A stretch of DNA of 44,369 nucleotides from an uncultured Collinsella sp. (GTDB lineage Bacteria; Actinomycetota; Coriobacteriia; Coriobacteriales; Coriobacteriaceae), in assembly GCA_902478365.1 (NCBI GenBank), contig CABSKX010000012.1, positions 1 to 44,369 on the forward strand. The letters are read 5' to 3'. Position numbers and translations under genes: made by a program. The notes under the pieces were generated by a model. The model had not been told where the DNA came from. It saw nothing but the letters and a program-made list of their open reading frames with translations, and did no database searches. The first letter of the stretch is position 1. Each line of letters starts with the position of its first letter. Shown in pieces: positions 1-8,077 of the stretch.

Positions 1-11
1 CCTGCGCAAGA

Positions 12-38
12 CGAAGGCCACATTAAGTGGCCTTCTTT
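12..38 (+). terminator. Rho-independent terminator of a gene left of the window
   Basis: A perfect 9-bp stem (GAAGGCCAC at 13-21, GTGGCCTTC at 27-35) with a 5-nt loop is followed by a short T run. It would end a rightward transcript entering from outside the window. The T run is short, so termination may be weak. Confidence 0.55.
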
Positions 39-106
39 GCGTGCGGAACTCGCGACAAACCAAAACCATCTCGCCAGCCCAGCGACCATGGGGTCCCAAG
101 GTTTTC

Positions 107-139
107 AAAAAAGCGGTCGGCGCGCAGTGCGCCGACCGC
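107..139 (-). terminator. Terminator of the gyrB-gyrA transcript
   Basis: An 11-bp stem (GCGGTCGGCGC at 113-123 with its complement at 129-139) has a 5-nt loop. On the minus strand it is followed by six U residues (A run 107-112). It lies about 40 bp past the gyrA stop and is a textbook intrinsic terminator. Confidence 0.85.
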
Positions 140-179
140 CGATATATGGTGTCTGATATTTTCTACCAGCTAGGGCCTC

Positions 180-2921
180 TTACTCGTCTAGGAGATCTTC
201 TGGCATGTCGTTGCCGTCGCCTAGATCGACAGGGGTTTCTTCGGAAGCAGAGCCGTTTTCTGTGGCTTCGCCTTCGGGCCTCTCTTTGGCGGCCGTCATG
301 CGGGCCACGGCGCAGATGCGGTCGTTGTCGTCGACGGTCATCATCTTGACGCCCTGGGTGGCGCGGCCGGTCTGGCTGATCTCGTCGGTCTTAACGCGAA
401 TGACCGTCGCGCCCTCCGTCACGATGAACAGCTCGTGCTGCGGACCCACCGTCTTCATGGCCGCAAGGTTACCCTTACGCTCGGTCATTTGGATGGTGTA
501 GACACCCTGGCCGCCGCGATTCTGCTCCGGGTAGTCCGCAACCGGCGTGCGTTTGCCGTAGCCGCGCTCGGTGATAACGAACAGATCGCCGTTGCCGTTA
601 GTGACTTCCATGCCCAGAACGCTCACGCCGTCCTTCATACCGATACCGCGAACGCCGCTGGTATCGCGGCCGGTGGCGCGCACCTGCTCCTCGGAGAACA
701 TGATCGCCTTGCCCGCGGTGGTGGCCAGGATAATCTTGTCGCCCTCGCGCACGCGGCGCACGTTCAGCAGCGCGTCGTCGTCACGCAGGTTGATAGCAAT
801 CAGGCCGTCGCGACGGCTGCGGTCATATGCGCTCATCACGGTCTTCTTGACCATGCCGCTCTTAGTGGCAAACATCAGGTACTCGTCGGCCGGGAACTCG
901 CGGCAGCTGATGACGCTCGCGATCTTCTCGCCTTCCTCGAAGGGCAGCAGGTTGACAATCGCGGTACCGCGCGCCTGGCGCGTACCCACCGGCAGCTCGT
1001 GCACCTTCAGGCGATAGACCTTGCCCTTGCTCGAGAAGAACAGCACGTACTCGTGCGTGGACGCAATAAACATCTCGTCGATAACGTCATCCTCTTTGAG
1101 GTTGACGCCCGACACGCCCTTGCCACCGCGCTTCTGGGCACGGTAGGCAGCCACCGGGATACGCTTCACATAGCCGGTGTGGGTGATGGTCACGACCATG
1201 TCCTCGTCGGCGATGAGGTCCTCGACATCCAGATCCTTCTCAACCTGGCTGATCTCGGTGCGGCGCTTGTCGCCGAACTTCTTGGAGATCTCGCGCATCT
1301 CCTCCTTGATGACGCCCAAGATCTTCTCCTCATGCGCCAGCAGGTCCTCATAGTAGGCGATGGCGCGGCGCAGGCCGTCCAGCTCTTCCTGGATCTTGTC
1401 GCGCTCCAAGCCGGTCAGGCGGCGCAGCTTCATCTCGAGGATGGCCGTGGTCTGCTCGGGTGTAAAGCCAAAGCGCTCGATCAGGCGGCTGCTGGCCTCG
1501 GAGTCGGTCTGCGAGGAGCGGATAATGCTGATAACCTCGTCGATATGGTCGAGGGCCATCAGGTAGCCCTCGAGGATATGCGCCCGCGCCTGGGCCTTCT
1601 TGAGGTCAAAACGAGTGCGGCGGGTGACGACGTCGACCTGGTGGTCGATATAGTGCTGCAGCATCTCGCGCAGGCTCAGGCATTTGGGCACGCCGTTGAC
1701 GAGCGCCAGGTTGTTGGCGCCAAAGGTCGTCTGCAACGAGGTGTACTTGTACAGATTGTTGAGTACGACCTGCGGGATAACACCCTTCTTGAGCTCGATA
1801 ACCAGACGGATACCCTTCTGGTTGGACTCATCGCGCATATCCGAGATGCCCTCGATGCGCTTGTCGTTGACGAGCTGGGCGATCTTCTCCTGCAGGGTGC
1901 CTTTGTTGACCATGTAGGGAATCTCGGTAAAGACCAGGCGGCTGCGACCGGTCTTGGTGGACTCCACGTGTGCCTTGGCACGCACGGTAATGGAGCCGCG
2001 GCCGGTCTCGTAGCTCTGCTTAATGCCGGCGCTGCCCATGATGATGGCGCCGGTGGGGAAGTCCGGACCGGGCATGATCTGCATGAGCTCGTCGACGGTG
2101 GCGTCGGGGTTGTCGATCAGGTAGCAGGTGGCCTCGATCGCCTCGGTGAGGTTATGCGGGGCGATGTTGGTGGCCATGCCGACGGCGATGCCCTGGCTGC
2201 CGTTGACCAGCAGGTTGGGGAAGCGCGCAGGCAGTGCCACGGGCTCGGCGAGCGATTCGTCGTAGTTGGGCTGCCAGTCGACGGTATCCTTCTGCAAGTC
2301 ACGCAGCAGTTCCATGGCGGGCTTGGCCAGGCGGCTCTCGGTGTAACGCATGGCCGCCGCGCCGTCGCCATCGATGTTGCCGAAGTTGCCGTGACCGTCG
2401 ATGAGCGGCGTGCGCATGGAGAACCACTGCGCCAGGCGGACCATGGCCTCGTAGACCGCAAAGTCACCGTGCGGGTGGTACTTACCGATAACTTCGCCGA
2501 CCGTCCAGGCCGACTTTTTGTGTGGGCGGTTGGGGTAGATGCCGCTCTCGTTCATCGCGTACAGGATGCGGCGGTGTACCGGCTTTAAGCCGTCGCGCAC
2601 GTCCGGCAGGGCACGCGCTGTGATAACCGACATCGAATACTCGATGAACGACTGCTTCATCTCGCGACCGAACTCCGAAATCTGGAGCTGGCCGCCGTTG
2701 ATGTCCTCGCCGGCCGAGGCGCCACGATCGACTTCGCCAAAGCTCTCCTCGAGCTCACCGTCGTCGTCCTCTTCCTCATCATCATCGGCATCGGGGTTAT
2801 AGGCGTCCGGATCGCCGTCCTCGCCCTGCTCAGCACGGGCAAGCAGGCGCTTCAGATCATCGGGCATACCGGCATCGCCGGCCTCGTCCATACCCTCGTT
2901 ATTGTTGATATCGTCTGCCAC
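180..2921 (-). CDS. gyrA: DNA gyrase subunit A
   Basis: The 913-aa subunit breaks and rejoins DNA in the A2B2 gyrase that introduces negative supercoils. The GTG start at 2921 is fixed by AGGAGGT just upstream, and the gene follows the gyrB stop after 11 bp, so the two are one operon. About the first 85 residues are an Asp/Glu-rich extension not found in typical GyrA. The family core begins near ISEFGREMKQSF and includes the active-site tyrosine in AMRYTESRL. Six GyrA C-terminal beta-pinwheel repeats are suggested by repeated GGKGV/GGQGV-type motifs. An acidic tail closes the protein. In the quinolone-resistance-determining segment it reads HPHGDFAVYEA, so Phe154 and Glu158 sit where E. coli has Ser83 and Asp87. 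Confidence 0.97.
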   Translation of the reverse strand: MADDINNNEGMDEAGDAGMPDDLKRLLARAEQGEDGDPDAYNPDADDDEEEDDDGELEESFGEVDRGASAGEDINGGQLQISEFGREMKQSFIEYSMSVITARALPDVRDGLKPVHRRILYAMNESGIYPNRPHKKSAWTVGEVIGKYHPHGDFAVYEAMVRLAQWFSMRTPLIDGHGNFGNIDGDGAAAMRYTESRLAKPAMELLRDLQKDTVDWQPNYDESLAEPVALPARFPNLLVNGSQGIAVGMATNIAPHNLTEAIEATCYLIDNPDATVDELMQIMPGPDFPTGAIIMGSAGIKQSYETGRGSITVRAKAHVESTKTGRSRLVFTEIPYMVNKGTLQEKIAQLVNDKRIEGISDMRDESNQKGIRLVIELKKGVIPQVVLNNLYKYTSLQTTFGANNLALVNGVPKCLSLREMLQHYIDHQVDVVTRRTRFDLKKAQARAHILEGYLMALDHIDEVISIIRSSQTDSEASSRLIERFGFTPEQTTAILEMKLRRLTGLERDKIQEELDGLRRAIAYYEDLLAHEEKILGVIKEEMREISKKFGDKRRTEISQVEKDLDVEDLIADEDMVVTITHTGYVKRIPVAAYRAQKRGGKGVSGVNLKEDDVIDEMFIASTHEYVLFFSSKGKVYRLKVHELPVGTRQARGTAIVNLLPFEEGEKIASVISCREFPADEYLMFATKSGMVKKTVMSAYDRSRRDGLIAINLRDDDALLNVRRVREGDKIILATTAGKAIMFSEEQVRATGRDTSGVRGIGMKDGVSVLGMEVTNGNGDLFVITERGYGKRTPVADYPEQNRGGQGVYTIQMTERKGNLAAMKTVGPQHELFIVTEGATVIRVKTDEISQTGRATQGVKMMTVDDNDRICAVARMTAAKERPEGEATENGSASEETPVDLGDGNDMPEDLLDE

Positions 2922-2932
2922 GTTACCTCCTC

Positions 2933-4963
2933 TTAAGCGTCAAGGAATCGTGCATCATGTGCATGCTTCTCGATGTACTCGCGGCGATAGCCGACCTCGG
3001 AACCCATCAGCTCGCGCACGGCGCGGTCCGCCACCACGGCGTCCTCGATCGACACACGCTGCAGAATGCGGGTCTTTGGGTCCATCGTCGTCGAGGCAAG
3101 CTGTTTGGGGTCCATCTCGCCCAGGCCCTTGTAGCGCTGGACGGTATAGCCCTTGCGCTTTTTGGTGATCTTGCCGTCCTTGGCCTTGCCGTCCTCGTCG
3201 TTATCATCGGGGTTCAGGCCCAGACTCTGGATGGTATCGCGCAGGATCTCGTCTTCGGGCTGGCGGCCGTTGGGATACACGTAGTGGATCTTGTTGCGCA
3301 CCTTAATGCCAAAGATGGGCGGGCAGGCAACATAGACGTAGCCGGCATCGATCAGCGGACGCATGTACTTGTAGAAGAACGTCAGCAGCAGGATGCGGAT
3401 ATGCGCGCCGTCGACGTCTGCATCGGTCATGATGATGATCTTGTGGTAGCGCGCCTTGGTGATATCGAAATCGCCGCCGTCGCCGGCACTCGTCGTGACG
3501 CCGCAGCCGATCGCGGTAATCAGCGACTGGATGGTGTCACTCGAGAACGCGCGATGGTCACCAACGCGCTCGACGTTCAAAATCTTGCCGCGCAGGGGCA
3601 GAATCGCCTGGATGTCTCGGCGACGGCCGTCCTTGGCCGAACCGCCTGCCGAGTCGCCCTCTACGATGAAGAGCTCGGTCAGCTCGGCATCGCGCACCGA
3701 GCAGTCGGCGAGCTTACCGGGCAGGGACGCCGTCTCGAGCAGGCTCTTGCGGCGGGTCGCCTCGCGCGCCTTGCGGGCGGCATTGCGCGCCTTGCAGGCC
3801 TGCTGCGCCTTCTTGACGATCTCGCGAGCGGGCTTAGGGTGCTCCTCGAGGTAATCGGCAAGGCCGTCGGTCACAATCTTGAGCGTCAGCGCGCGCATAT
3901 AGGAGCTGCCGAGCTTGGCCTTGGTCTGGCCCTCAAACTGCGGATCGGGCAGCTTGACCGAGATAACGGCCGAAAGGCCCTCGCGCACATCGTCGCCGGT
4001 CAGATTGGCGTCTTTTTCCTTGAGCAGGTTCTGCTTGCGCGCATAGTCGTTGATCACGCGGGTGAGCGCGGTGCGGAAGCCCTCAAGGTGCATGCCGCCC
4101 TCGGGGGTGTAGATGTCGTTGGCAAACGACATGACGTTCTCGCCGTAGCCGCTATTCCACTGCAGGGAAACCTCAACCTCGCCCATCTTGGCCACAGGTG
4201 CGTCCGGGTCCGATTTGCCCTCGATGTAGATAGGCTCCTTAAAGGCCTCGGGGACGTCCTTGCCCTCGTTAAGGAACTTGACGAAGTCGATGATGCCGCC
4301 CTCGTAGCAAAACTCCTCCACGTGGGGAGTAGACTCGCGCTCGTCAGTCAGCACGATTTTGAGGTTCTTATTGAGGAACGCCGTCTCCTGCAGACGGTTG
4401 TGCAGCGTATCGAAATCGTAAATGCAGGTCTCGAAGATCTCGTCGTCGGGCCAGAAGGTGACGGTGGTGCCCGTCGAATCCGAGGTGCCCACGACCTCCA
4501 TCTTCTTGACGGTCTTGCCGCGCGAGAACTCCATCTCGTAGGTGTTGCCGTCGCGACGAACCTGAACGACCACGCGCTTGGACAGTGCGTTGACGACGGA
4601 GATGCCAACGCCGTGCAGGCCGCCCGAGACCTTATAGGCCGAATTATCGAACTTACCGCCGGCGTGCAAAATCGTCATGACGACCTCGAGCGTCGGGATC
4701 TTTTTAACAGGGTGCTCGTCGACGGGGATACCGCGCCCGTTGTCGACGACCGTGATGGAGTTGTCGGCGTGGACCGTCACCTGGATCTCGGTGCAGAAAC
4801 CGGCCATGGCCTCGTCGACGGAGTTGTCAACGATCTCCCACACCAGGTGATGCAGACCGCTGGCGCTCGTCGAGCCGATATACATGCCCGGGCGCTTACG
4901 AACGGCCTCGAGACCTTCGAGAATCTTAATCTCGCCGCCATCGTAATCGTTTTCGTTTGCCAC
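2933..4963 (-). CDS. gyrB: DNA gyrase subunit B
   Basis: This is the ATPase subunit of gyrase, and gyrA follows in the same operon. I chose the GTG at 4963 (protein begins V-A-N-E-N-D-Y) because GGAGG lies just upstream at 4968-4972. A TTG at 4981 would extend it by six residues but would place the Shine-Dalgarno sequence inside the gene. GHKL ATPase motifs are visible: EIVDNSVDEA, VDNGRGIPV and GGLHGVGISVVNALS. The Toprim part is shown by EGDSAGGSAK and MTDADVDGAHI, followed by the QRYKGLGEM motif typical of GyrB. The length (676 aa) is normal for the family. Confidence 0.97.
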   Translation of the reverse strand: MANENDYDGGEIKILEGLEAVRKRPGMYIGSTSASGLHHLVWEIVDNSVDEAMAGFCTEIQVTVHADNSITVVDNGRGIPVDEHPVKKIPTLEVVMTILHAGGKFDNSAYKVSGGLHGVGISVVNALSKRVVVQVRRDGNTYEMEFSRGKTVKKMEVVGTSDSTGTTVTFWPDDEIFETCIYDFDTLHNRLQETAFLNKNLKIVLTDERESTPHVEEFCYEGGIIDFVKFLNEGKDVPEAFKEPIYIEGKSDPDAPVAKMGEVEVSLQWNSGYGENVMSFANDIYTPEGGMHLEGFRTALTRVINDYARKQNLLKEKDANLTGDDVREGLSAVISVKLPDPQFEGQTKAKLGSSYMRALTLKIVTDGLADYLEEHPKPAREIVKKAQQACKARNAARKAREATRRKSLLETASLPGKLADCSVRDAELTELFIVEGDSAGGSAKDGRRRDIQAILPLRGKILNVERVGDHRAFSSDTIQSLITAIGCGVTTSAGDGGDFDITKARYHKIIIMTDADVDGAHIRILLLTFFYKYMRPLIDAGYVYVACPPIFGIKVRNKIHYVYPNGRQPEDEILRDTIQSLGLNPDDNDEDGKAKDGKITKKRKGYTVQRYKGLGEMDPKQLASTTMDPKTRILQRVSIEDAVVADRAVRELMGSEVGYRREYIEKHAHDARFLDA

Positions 4964-5012
4964 ACGTCCTCCTTCAGTCAAGAAAATGTGTACAGCCTTA
5001 CTAGTTTATCGT

Positions 5013-5042
5013 AAAAAAATACCCTCGGGAACGATGGTATTT
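5013..5042 (-). terminator. Terminator after the dnaN-recF-dciA genes
   Basis: On the minus strand a 7-bp stem (AAATACC/GGTATTT; plus-strand arms 5017-5023 and 5036-5042) is followed by a run of U residues (A run 5013-5019, partly in the stem). It separates the dciA end from gyrB. Confidence 0.6.
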
Positions 5043-5068
5043 GGCTCTACAAGGCCACCAGATGCGAT

Positions 5069-5632
5069 TTAAGGCTCTTTTTTGCTTTGCACGCCCTTGG
5101 CCCACTCGGCACTGGCTCTCATGGCGTTCTCGAGGGCCTCGCGCAGTTTTTGGTCTTCGATGGGCGCCACTTGGCGCTCAATCTCGGTGCGCTCGGCATC
5201 GCTGAGGTCGGCGTGTGGGGCCGGCGGGCGCTCGGTCACCGCTGGGCGAAGGCGCTCCTTGGCGGCGGGCGGCGTGTGACCGGGCGCGGTGGTTTTGAAC
5301 ACCAGGCCATCCACATGCGCACCGGCGCGCTCCATGCGCGCGCGGATGATCTCGCGCAACAGTGTCATTTCCTGCGTCCACGAGGGCGAGTCGAGATATA
5401 CCAGCAGCTCATTGGACTCGGGCAGGTAGCGCAGGCCCGTCACATGCCGCCCCTCGCGCGTGCCCGAGCACACCGCGTTCCACGCGCGATAGACCGCGCG
5501 CGACTCCTCGGCGGCCTCCATCTGCGCACGGCGCTCAGGGGTCGCAGCCGCCAGGATGCGCTGGCGCTCTGCGTTCAAAAAGCCACTGAAGGCGACCGTT
5601 TCGCTCTCGCGCTCGTAATTAGCACGTCTCAC
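5069..5632 (-). CDS. dciA: DciA-like protein (DUF721), predicted replicative helicase loader/operator
   Basis: The protein is 187 aa. The segment from about residue 40 to 115 (WNAVCSGTREGRHVTG, LLVYLDSPSWTQEM, LLREIIRARMERAG) matches the DUF721/DciA fold as I know it. The position between recF and gyrB is the classical location of this family in actinobacteria. DciA proteins interact with the replicative helicase DnaB and help it load. The GTG start at 5632 overlaps the recF end by 14 nt, so translation is probably coupled. The C-terminal half is charged and probably disordered (Pro/Arg/Glu-rich). Family assignment rests on sequence feel plus context. Confidence 0.78.
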   Translation of the reverse strand: MRRANYERESETVAFSGFLNAERQRILAAATPERRAQMEAAEESRAVYRAWNAVCSGTREGRHVTGLRYLPESNELLVYLDSPSWTQEMTLLREIIRARMERAGAHVDGLVFKTTAPGHTPPAAKERLRPAVTERPPAPHADLSDAERTEIERQVAPIEDQKLREALENAMRASAEWAKGVQSKKEP

Positions 5633-6725
5633 CCATGCTCACCACCTTGGCTCGATCAAGCAGGTCATCGGTAAAGTACCCCAGGTTGGTCGTGGTTATG
5701 ACCGTCTGGATATCATCGCCAATCAGCCGCAGGAAAGCACCGCGGCGTTCGCCGTCGAGTTCGCTCATCACGTCGTCCAAAAGCAGCAGTGGGGCGGTGC
5801 CCAGGACATCGCGAGCCACGGCCACCTCCGCCACCTTCCAGGCCAGAACCAACGTTCGCTGCTGACCTTGGCTGGCAAATGAACGGGCGGAGCGACCCGC
5901 CACAGCAAACTCAATCTCGTCGCGATGCGGTCCCACCAACGTCACGCCGCGGCGAATTTCCTCGTCGGCGTGCTCATCAAGGGCAGCCAGCATGCGCTCG
6001 TACGCCCAGCCCTTCAGCTCTTCGCGATCATCGACCTGGGGCAAATCCCCCAGCGTGGACGCATAGGACACGTTGGCGGCTTCACCGGACGCCACTTGCC
6101 CGTAGGCAGTACGCACATGGCCCGCCAGCCGGTCGAGCAGGGCCAACCGGTGCACGAGCAGAGCCGCGCCCGCGCGGGCAATCGAATCGTTCCACGCGCC
6201 GAGCATCTCGCGGCAGCACCAGGCCTCCTTGAGCAAGGCGTTACGCTGGGTCACGCAGCGACCATAGGTGCTCGCAAGATCGGCATAGCGTGCGCTCAGT
6301 TGCATGCCAAAGTCGTCGAGGGCGGCGCGGCGCACACTGGCGCCTCGCTTAACCATGTCCAGATGGTCGGGGCAAAACAGCACGCTCGGCAGAACCCCGC
6401 GCACACCGGCGGCAGAGCATCTCTTGCCGTTGCGGCTAAACGAGCGTTTACCGTCCTCCGCGCTCAATCCCATATCAAGCACGCGGCCGTCGCTCTCGAG
6501 CCTCAGCTCGACCTTGCACGAGCCCACGCCGTCATGGACGAGCTCGGCTGCGGTCGGATGCCTAAACGAGGCGCCGCTCGTCAGCAGCTGCAGCGCCTCT
6601 ATGAGATTGGTCTTTCCCGCCGCGTTGGGTCCCGCAAGTATCGTCACGCCCTCGTCCAGGGCAAGGCGATAGCTATCGAAGCTGCGGTAGTGCGCGACGG
6701 AAAGATCGCGGGCGAACATGGTCAT
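5619..6725 (-). CDS. recF: RecF, DNA repair and replication-gap ATPase
   Basis: RecF is an SMC-like ATPase that helps load RecA at single-strand gaps. The Walker A motif GPNAAGKTNLIEAL lies close to the N terminus (FARDLSVAHYRSF start typical of RecF). The signature region SQGQQRTLVLAWKVAEV and the Walker B segment LLLLDDVMSELD lie near the C terminus. The reading frame is open upstream to 6989, inside dnaN, but the family start is MTMFARDL; the ATGs at 6725 and 6719 are both possible, and no strong ribosome binding site separates them. The length from 6725 is 368 aa, normal for RecF. The gene follows dnaN by 10 bp. Confidence 0.95.
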   Translation of the reverse strand: MTMFARDLSVAHYRSFDSYRLALDEGVTILAGPNAAGKTNLIEALQLLTSGASFRHPTAAELVHDGVGSCKVELRLESDGRVLDMGLSAEDGKRSFSRNGKRCSAAGVRGVLPSVLFCPDHLDMVKRGASVRRAALDDFGMQLSARYADLASTYGRCVTQRNALLKEAWCCREMLGAWNDSIARAGAALLVHRLALLDRLAGHVRTAYGQVASGEAANVSYASTLGDLPQVDDREELKGWAYERMLAALDEHADEEIRRGVTLVGPHRDEIEFAVAGRSARSFASQGQQRTLVLAWKVAEVAVARDVLGTAPLLLLDDVMSELDGERRGAFLRLIGDDIQTVITTTNLGYFTDDLLDRAKVVSMGETC

Positions 6726-6735
6726 AGGGCAGTTG

Positions 6736-7839
6736 CTAGATGCGGACCGGCATGACCAGGTACAGGTAGTTGATCTTGTCGTAGGACTTGAAGATGCCCG
6801 CCTGCGAGTAGCTCTTGAGCTCCAGCGTGATCTCCTTCTCCCTGGACAGGGCATTGAGGCACCCGAAGATGTAGTGGTAGTTGAAGGCGATGGTGCCCGA
6901 CTCGCCCTCGGCCTCGACATCGATCGTCTCCTGCGCAAGGTCCTGGTCATTGGAAATGGAGGACAGGCCCATCTGCCCGTTCTCGACATCGATCTCGAAC
7001 TTGACGGCGGGGTTGGCGCTCGCGATAACGGCCACGCGCTTGAGGGCGGCGTTAAAGGCGGCGGCGTCGATCTTGACGCTCGTCACGCACGAATCGGGGA
7101 TGAGCTGCTTGTAGTTGGGGTACACGCCCTCGATGCGGCGCGACACGTAGGTGGTGTTGCCGGCCTCAAAGACGACCTGGGTGTCGGTAGCCCCGATCAT
7201 GATGGTCGCCTGGCTGGCCATGATGTTCAGCGCGTCGTTAAAGGCGTCGGCCGGAACGTTGAGTTCAAAGGAGCCCTCGAGGGTTGAGGTCTCGACCTGC
7301 GTATCGCACACGGCCAAGCGGAAGGAATCGGTCGCCACCAGGCGCACGGTGTTGTTCTCGACCTTCATGTGCACGCCACCCAGGATGGGGCGGGCCTTGT
7401 CAGTCGAGGTGACGCGCCACACGCGGCCGACCATCTCGGACAAGATATCGGTCGGCAGTTCCACGGCGCTCTCGATGGCATAGGCCGGAAACTCGGGGAA
7501 GTCATTGGCATCGAGCGTGTTCAGGCGGAAAGAGCTCTTCTCACAACCAATCAAAACCTGACGCTCGGACAGCTCAAAGGTGACCGGGGCATCGGGAAGG
7601 GTCTTGGTGATGTTGGAGAGCATCTTGCAGGGAATCACCATCTCGCCCTCCTCTTCGACATGAGCCGCAATGCGGTGACGAATCGAGATGGTGTAGTTGG
7701 AGGTCTGGAATTCCAAGATGCCGTCTTGTGCCTTAACGAGCACGCCCGACAGAATGGGAAGGGTGGATGCCGAAGCGACGCCTTTCATAACGACGCCGAT
7801 GGCTTGCGTAAGCGAGCTCTGGCTGACGGTGAACTTCAT
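6736..7839 (-). CDS. dnaN: DNA polymerase III beta subunit (sliding clamp)
   Basis: This is a 367-aa clamp protein that tethers the replicative polymerase to DNA as a ring dimer. The N terminus MKFTVSQSSLTQAIGVV, the internal TDSFRLAVCDTQ segment and the C-terminal end YLVMPVRI are typical of DnaN. The ATG at 7839 is preceded by AAAGG in an AT-rich leader. It lies downstream of dnaA with a 238-bp gap that holds origin-like motifs. The stop is followed within 10 bp by recF. Confidence 0.97.
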   Translation of the reverse strand: MKFTVSQSSLTQAIGVVMKGVASASTLPILSGVLVKAQDGILEFQTSNYTISIRHRIAAHVEEEGEMVIPCKMLSNITKTLPDAPVTFELSERQVLIGCEKSSFRLNTLDANDFPEFPAYAIESAVELPTDILSEMVGRVWRVTSTDKARPILGGVHMKVENNTVRLVATDSFRLAVCDTQVETSTLEGSFELNVPADAFNDALNIMASQATIMIGATDTQVVFEAGNTTYVSRRIEGVYPNYKQLIPDSCVTSVKIDAAAFNAALKRVAVIASANPAVKFEIDVENGQMGLSSISNDQDLAQETIDVEAEGESGTIAFNYHYIFGCLNALSREKEITLELKSYSQAGIFKSYDKINYLYLVMPVRI

Positions 7840-7849
7840 CTTTTAATAC

Positions 7850-7892
7850 CTTTCTATAGATATAAATATCTTAATAATAGTAATAGTACTGA
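7850..7892. other. AT-rich candidate DNA unwinding element with DnaA-trio-like array
   Basis: This stretch is almost entirely A/T in an otherwise GC-rich window. At 7872-7889 the plus strand reads as six consecutive trinucleotides TAA TAA TAG TAA TAG TAC. Read 3' to 5' from the box side this is CAT-GAT-AAT-GAT-AAT-AAT, which is how the DnaA-trio of Bacillus subtilis oriC is described. A DnaA-box-like 9-mer (TAATCAACA on the minus strand, 7899-7907) lies 9 bp away and further boxes lie to the right. The function is inferred. Confidence 0.65.
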
Positions 7893-7898
7893 CGAAAC

Positions 7899-8062
7899 TG
7901 TTGATTACTCCTAAAAGTGCAGGTCAGCCCTAAAAAGAGAATCGACAGGAACCTGTGTGCAACCGGGTATGTTTTCCACGTTCAAAACCTGCGCAAAACT
8001 TTTCATCACCGCGGCTCGAGTTTTTGACACCTTATAACCGCCGTTTCGACAAGTTTTCAACA
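7899..8062. other. Candidate oriC, dnaA-dnaN part: DnaA-box-like 9-mers
   Basis: Box-like 9-mers are TAATCAACA (minus, 7899-7907), TTTTCCACG (plus, 7972-7980) and TTTTCAACA (plus, 8054-8062). The 17-mer TTTCGACAAGTTTTCAA at 8044-8060 recurs exactly at 11234-11250, and the 11-mer TTCAAAACCTG at 7981-7991 recurs at 11246-11256. Sharing between the two intergenic regions flanking dnaA supports a bipartite origin like that of B. subtilis. Confidence 0.7.
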
Positions 8063-8077
8063 ACTGTGTCCATTTAC

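Noticed and set aside
435..2588. 717-codon open frame antisense to gyrA
   Set aside because: It is a mirror of gyrA codon bias in GC-rich DNA, and its protein is low-complexity Leu/Ala/Asp/Gly/Val with no domain. gyrA on the other strand is certain.
2957..5014. 685-codon open frame antisense to gyrB
   Set aside because: Same reason; the sequence is a shadow of gyrB and has no recognisable family.
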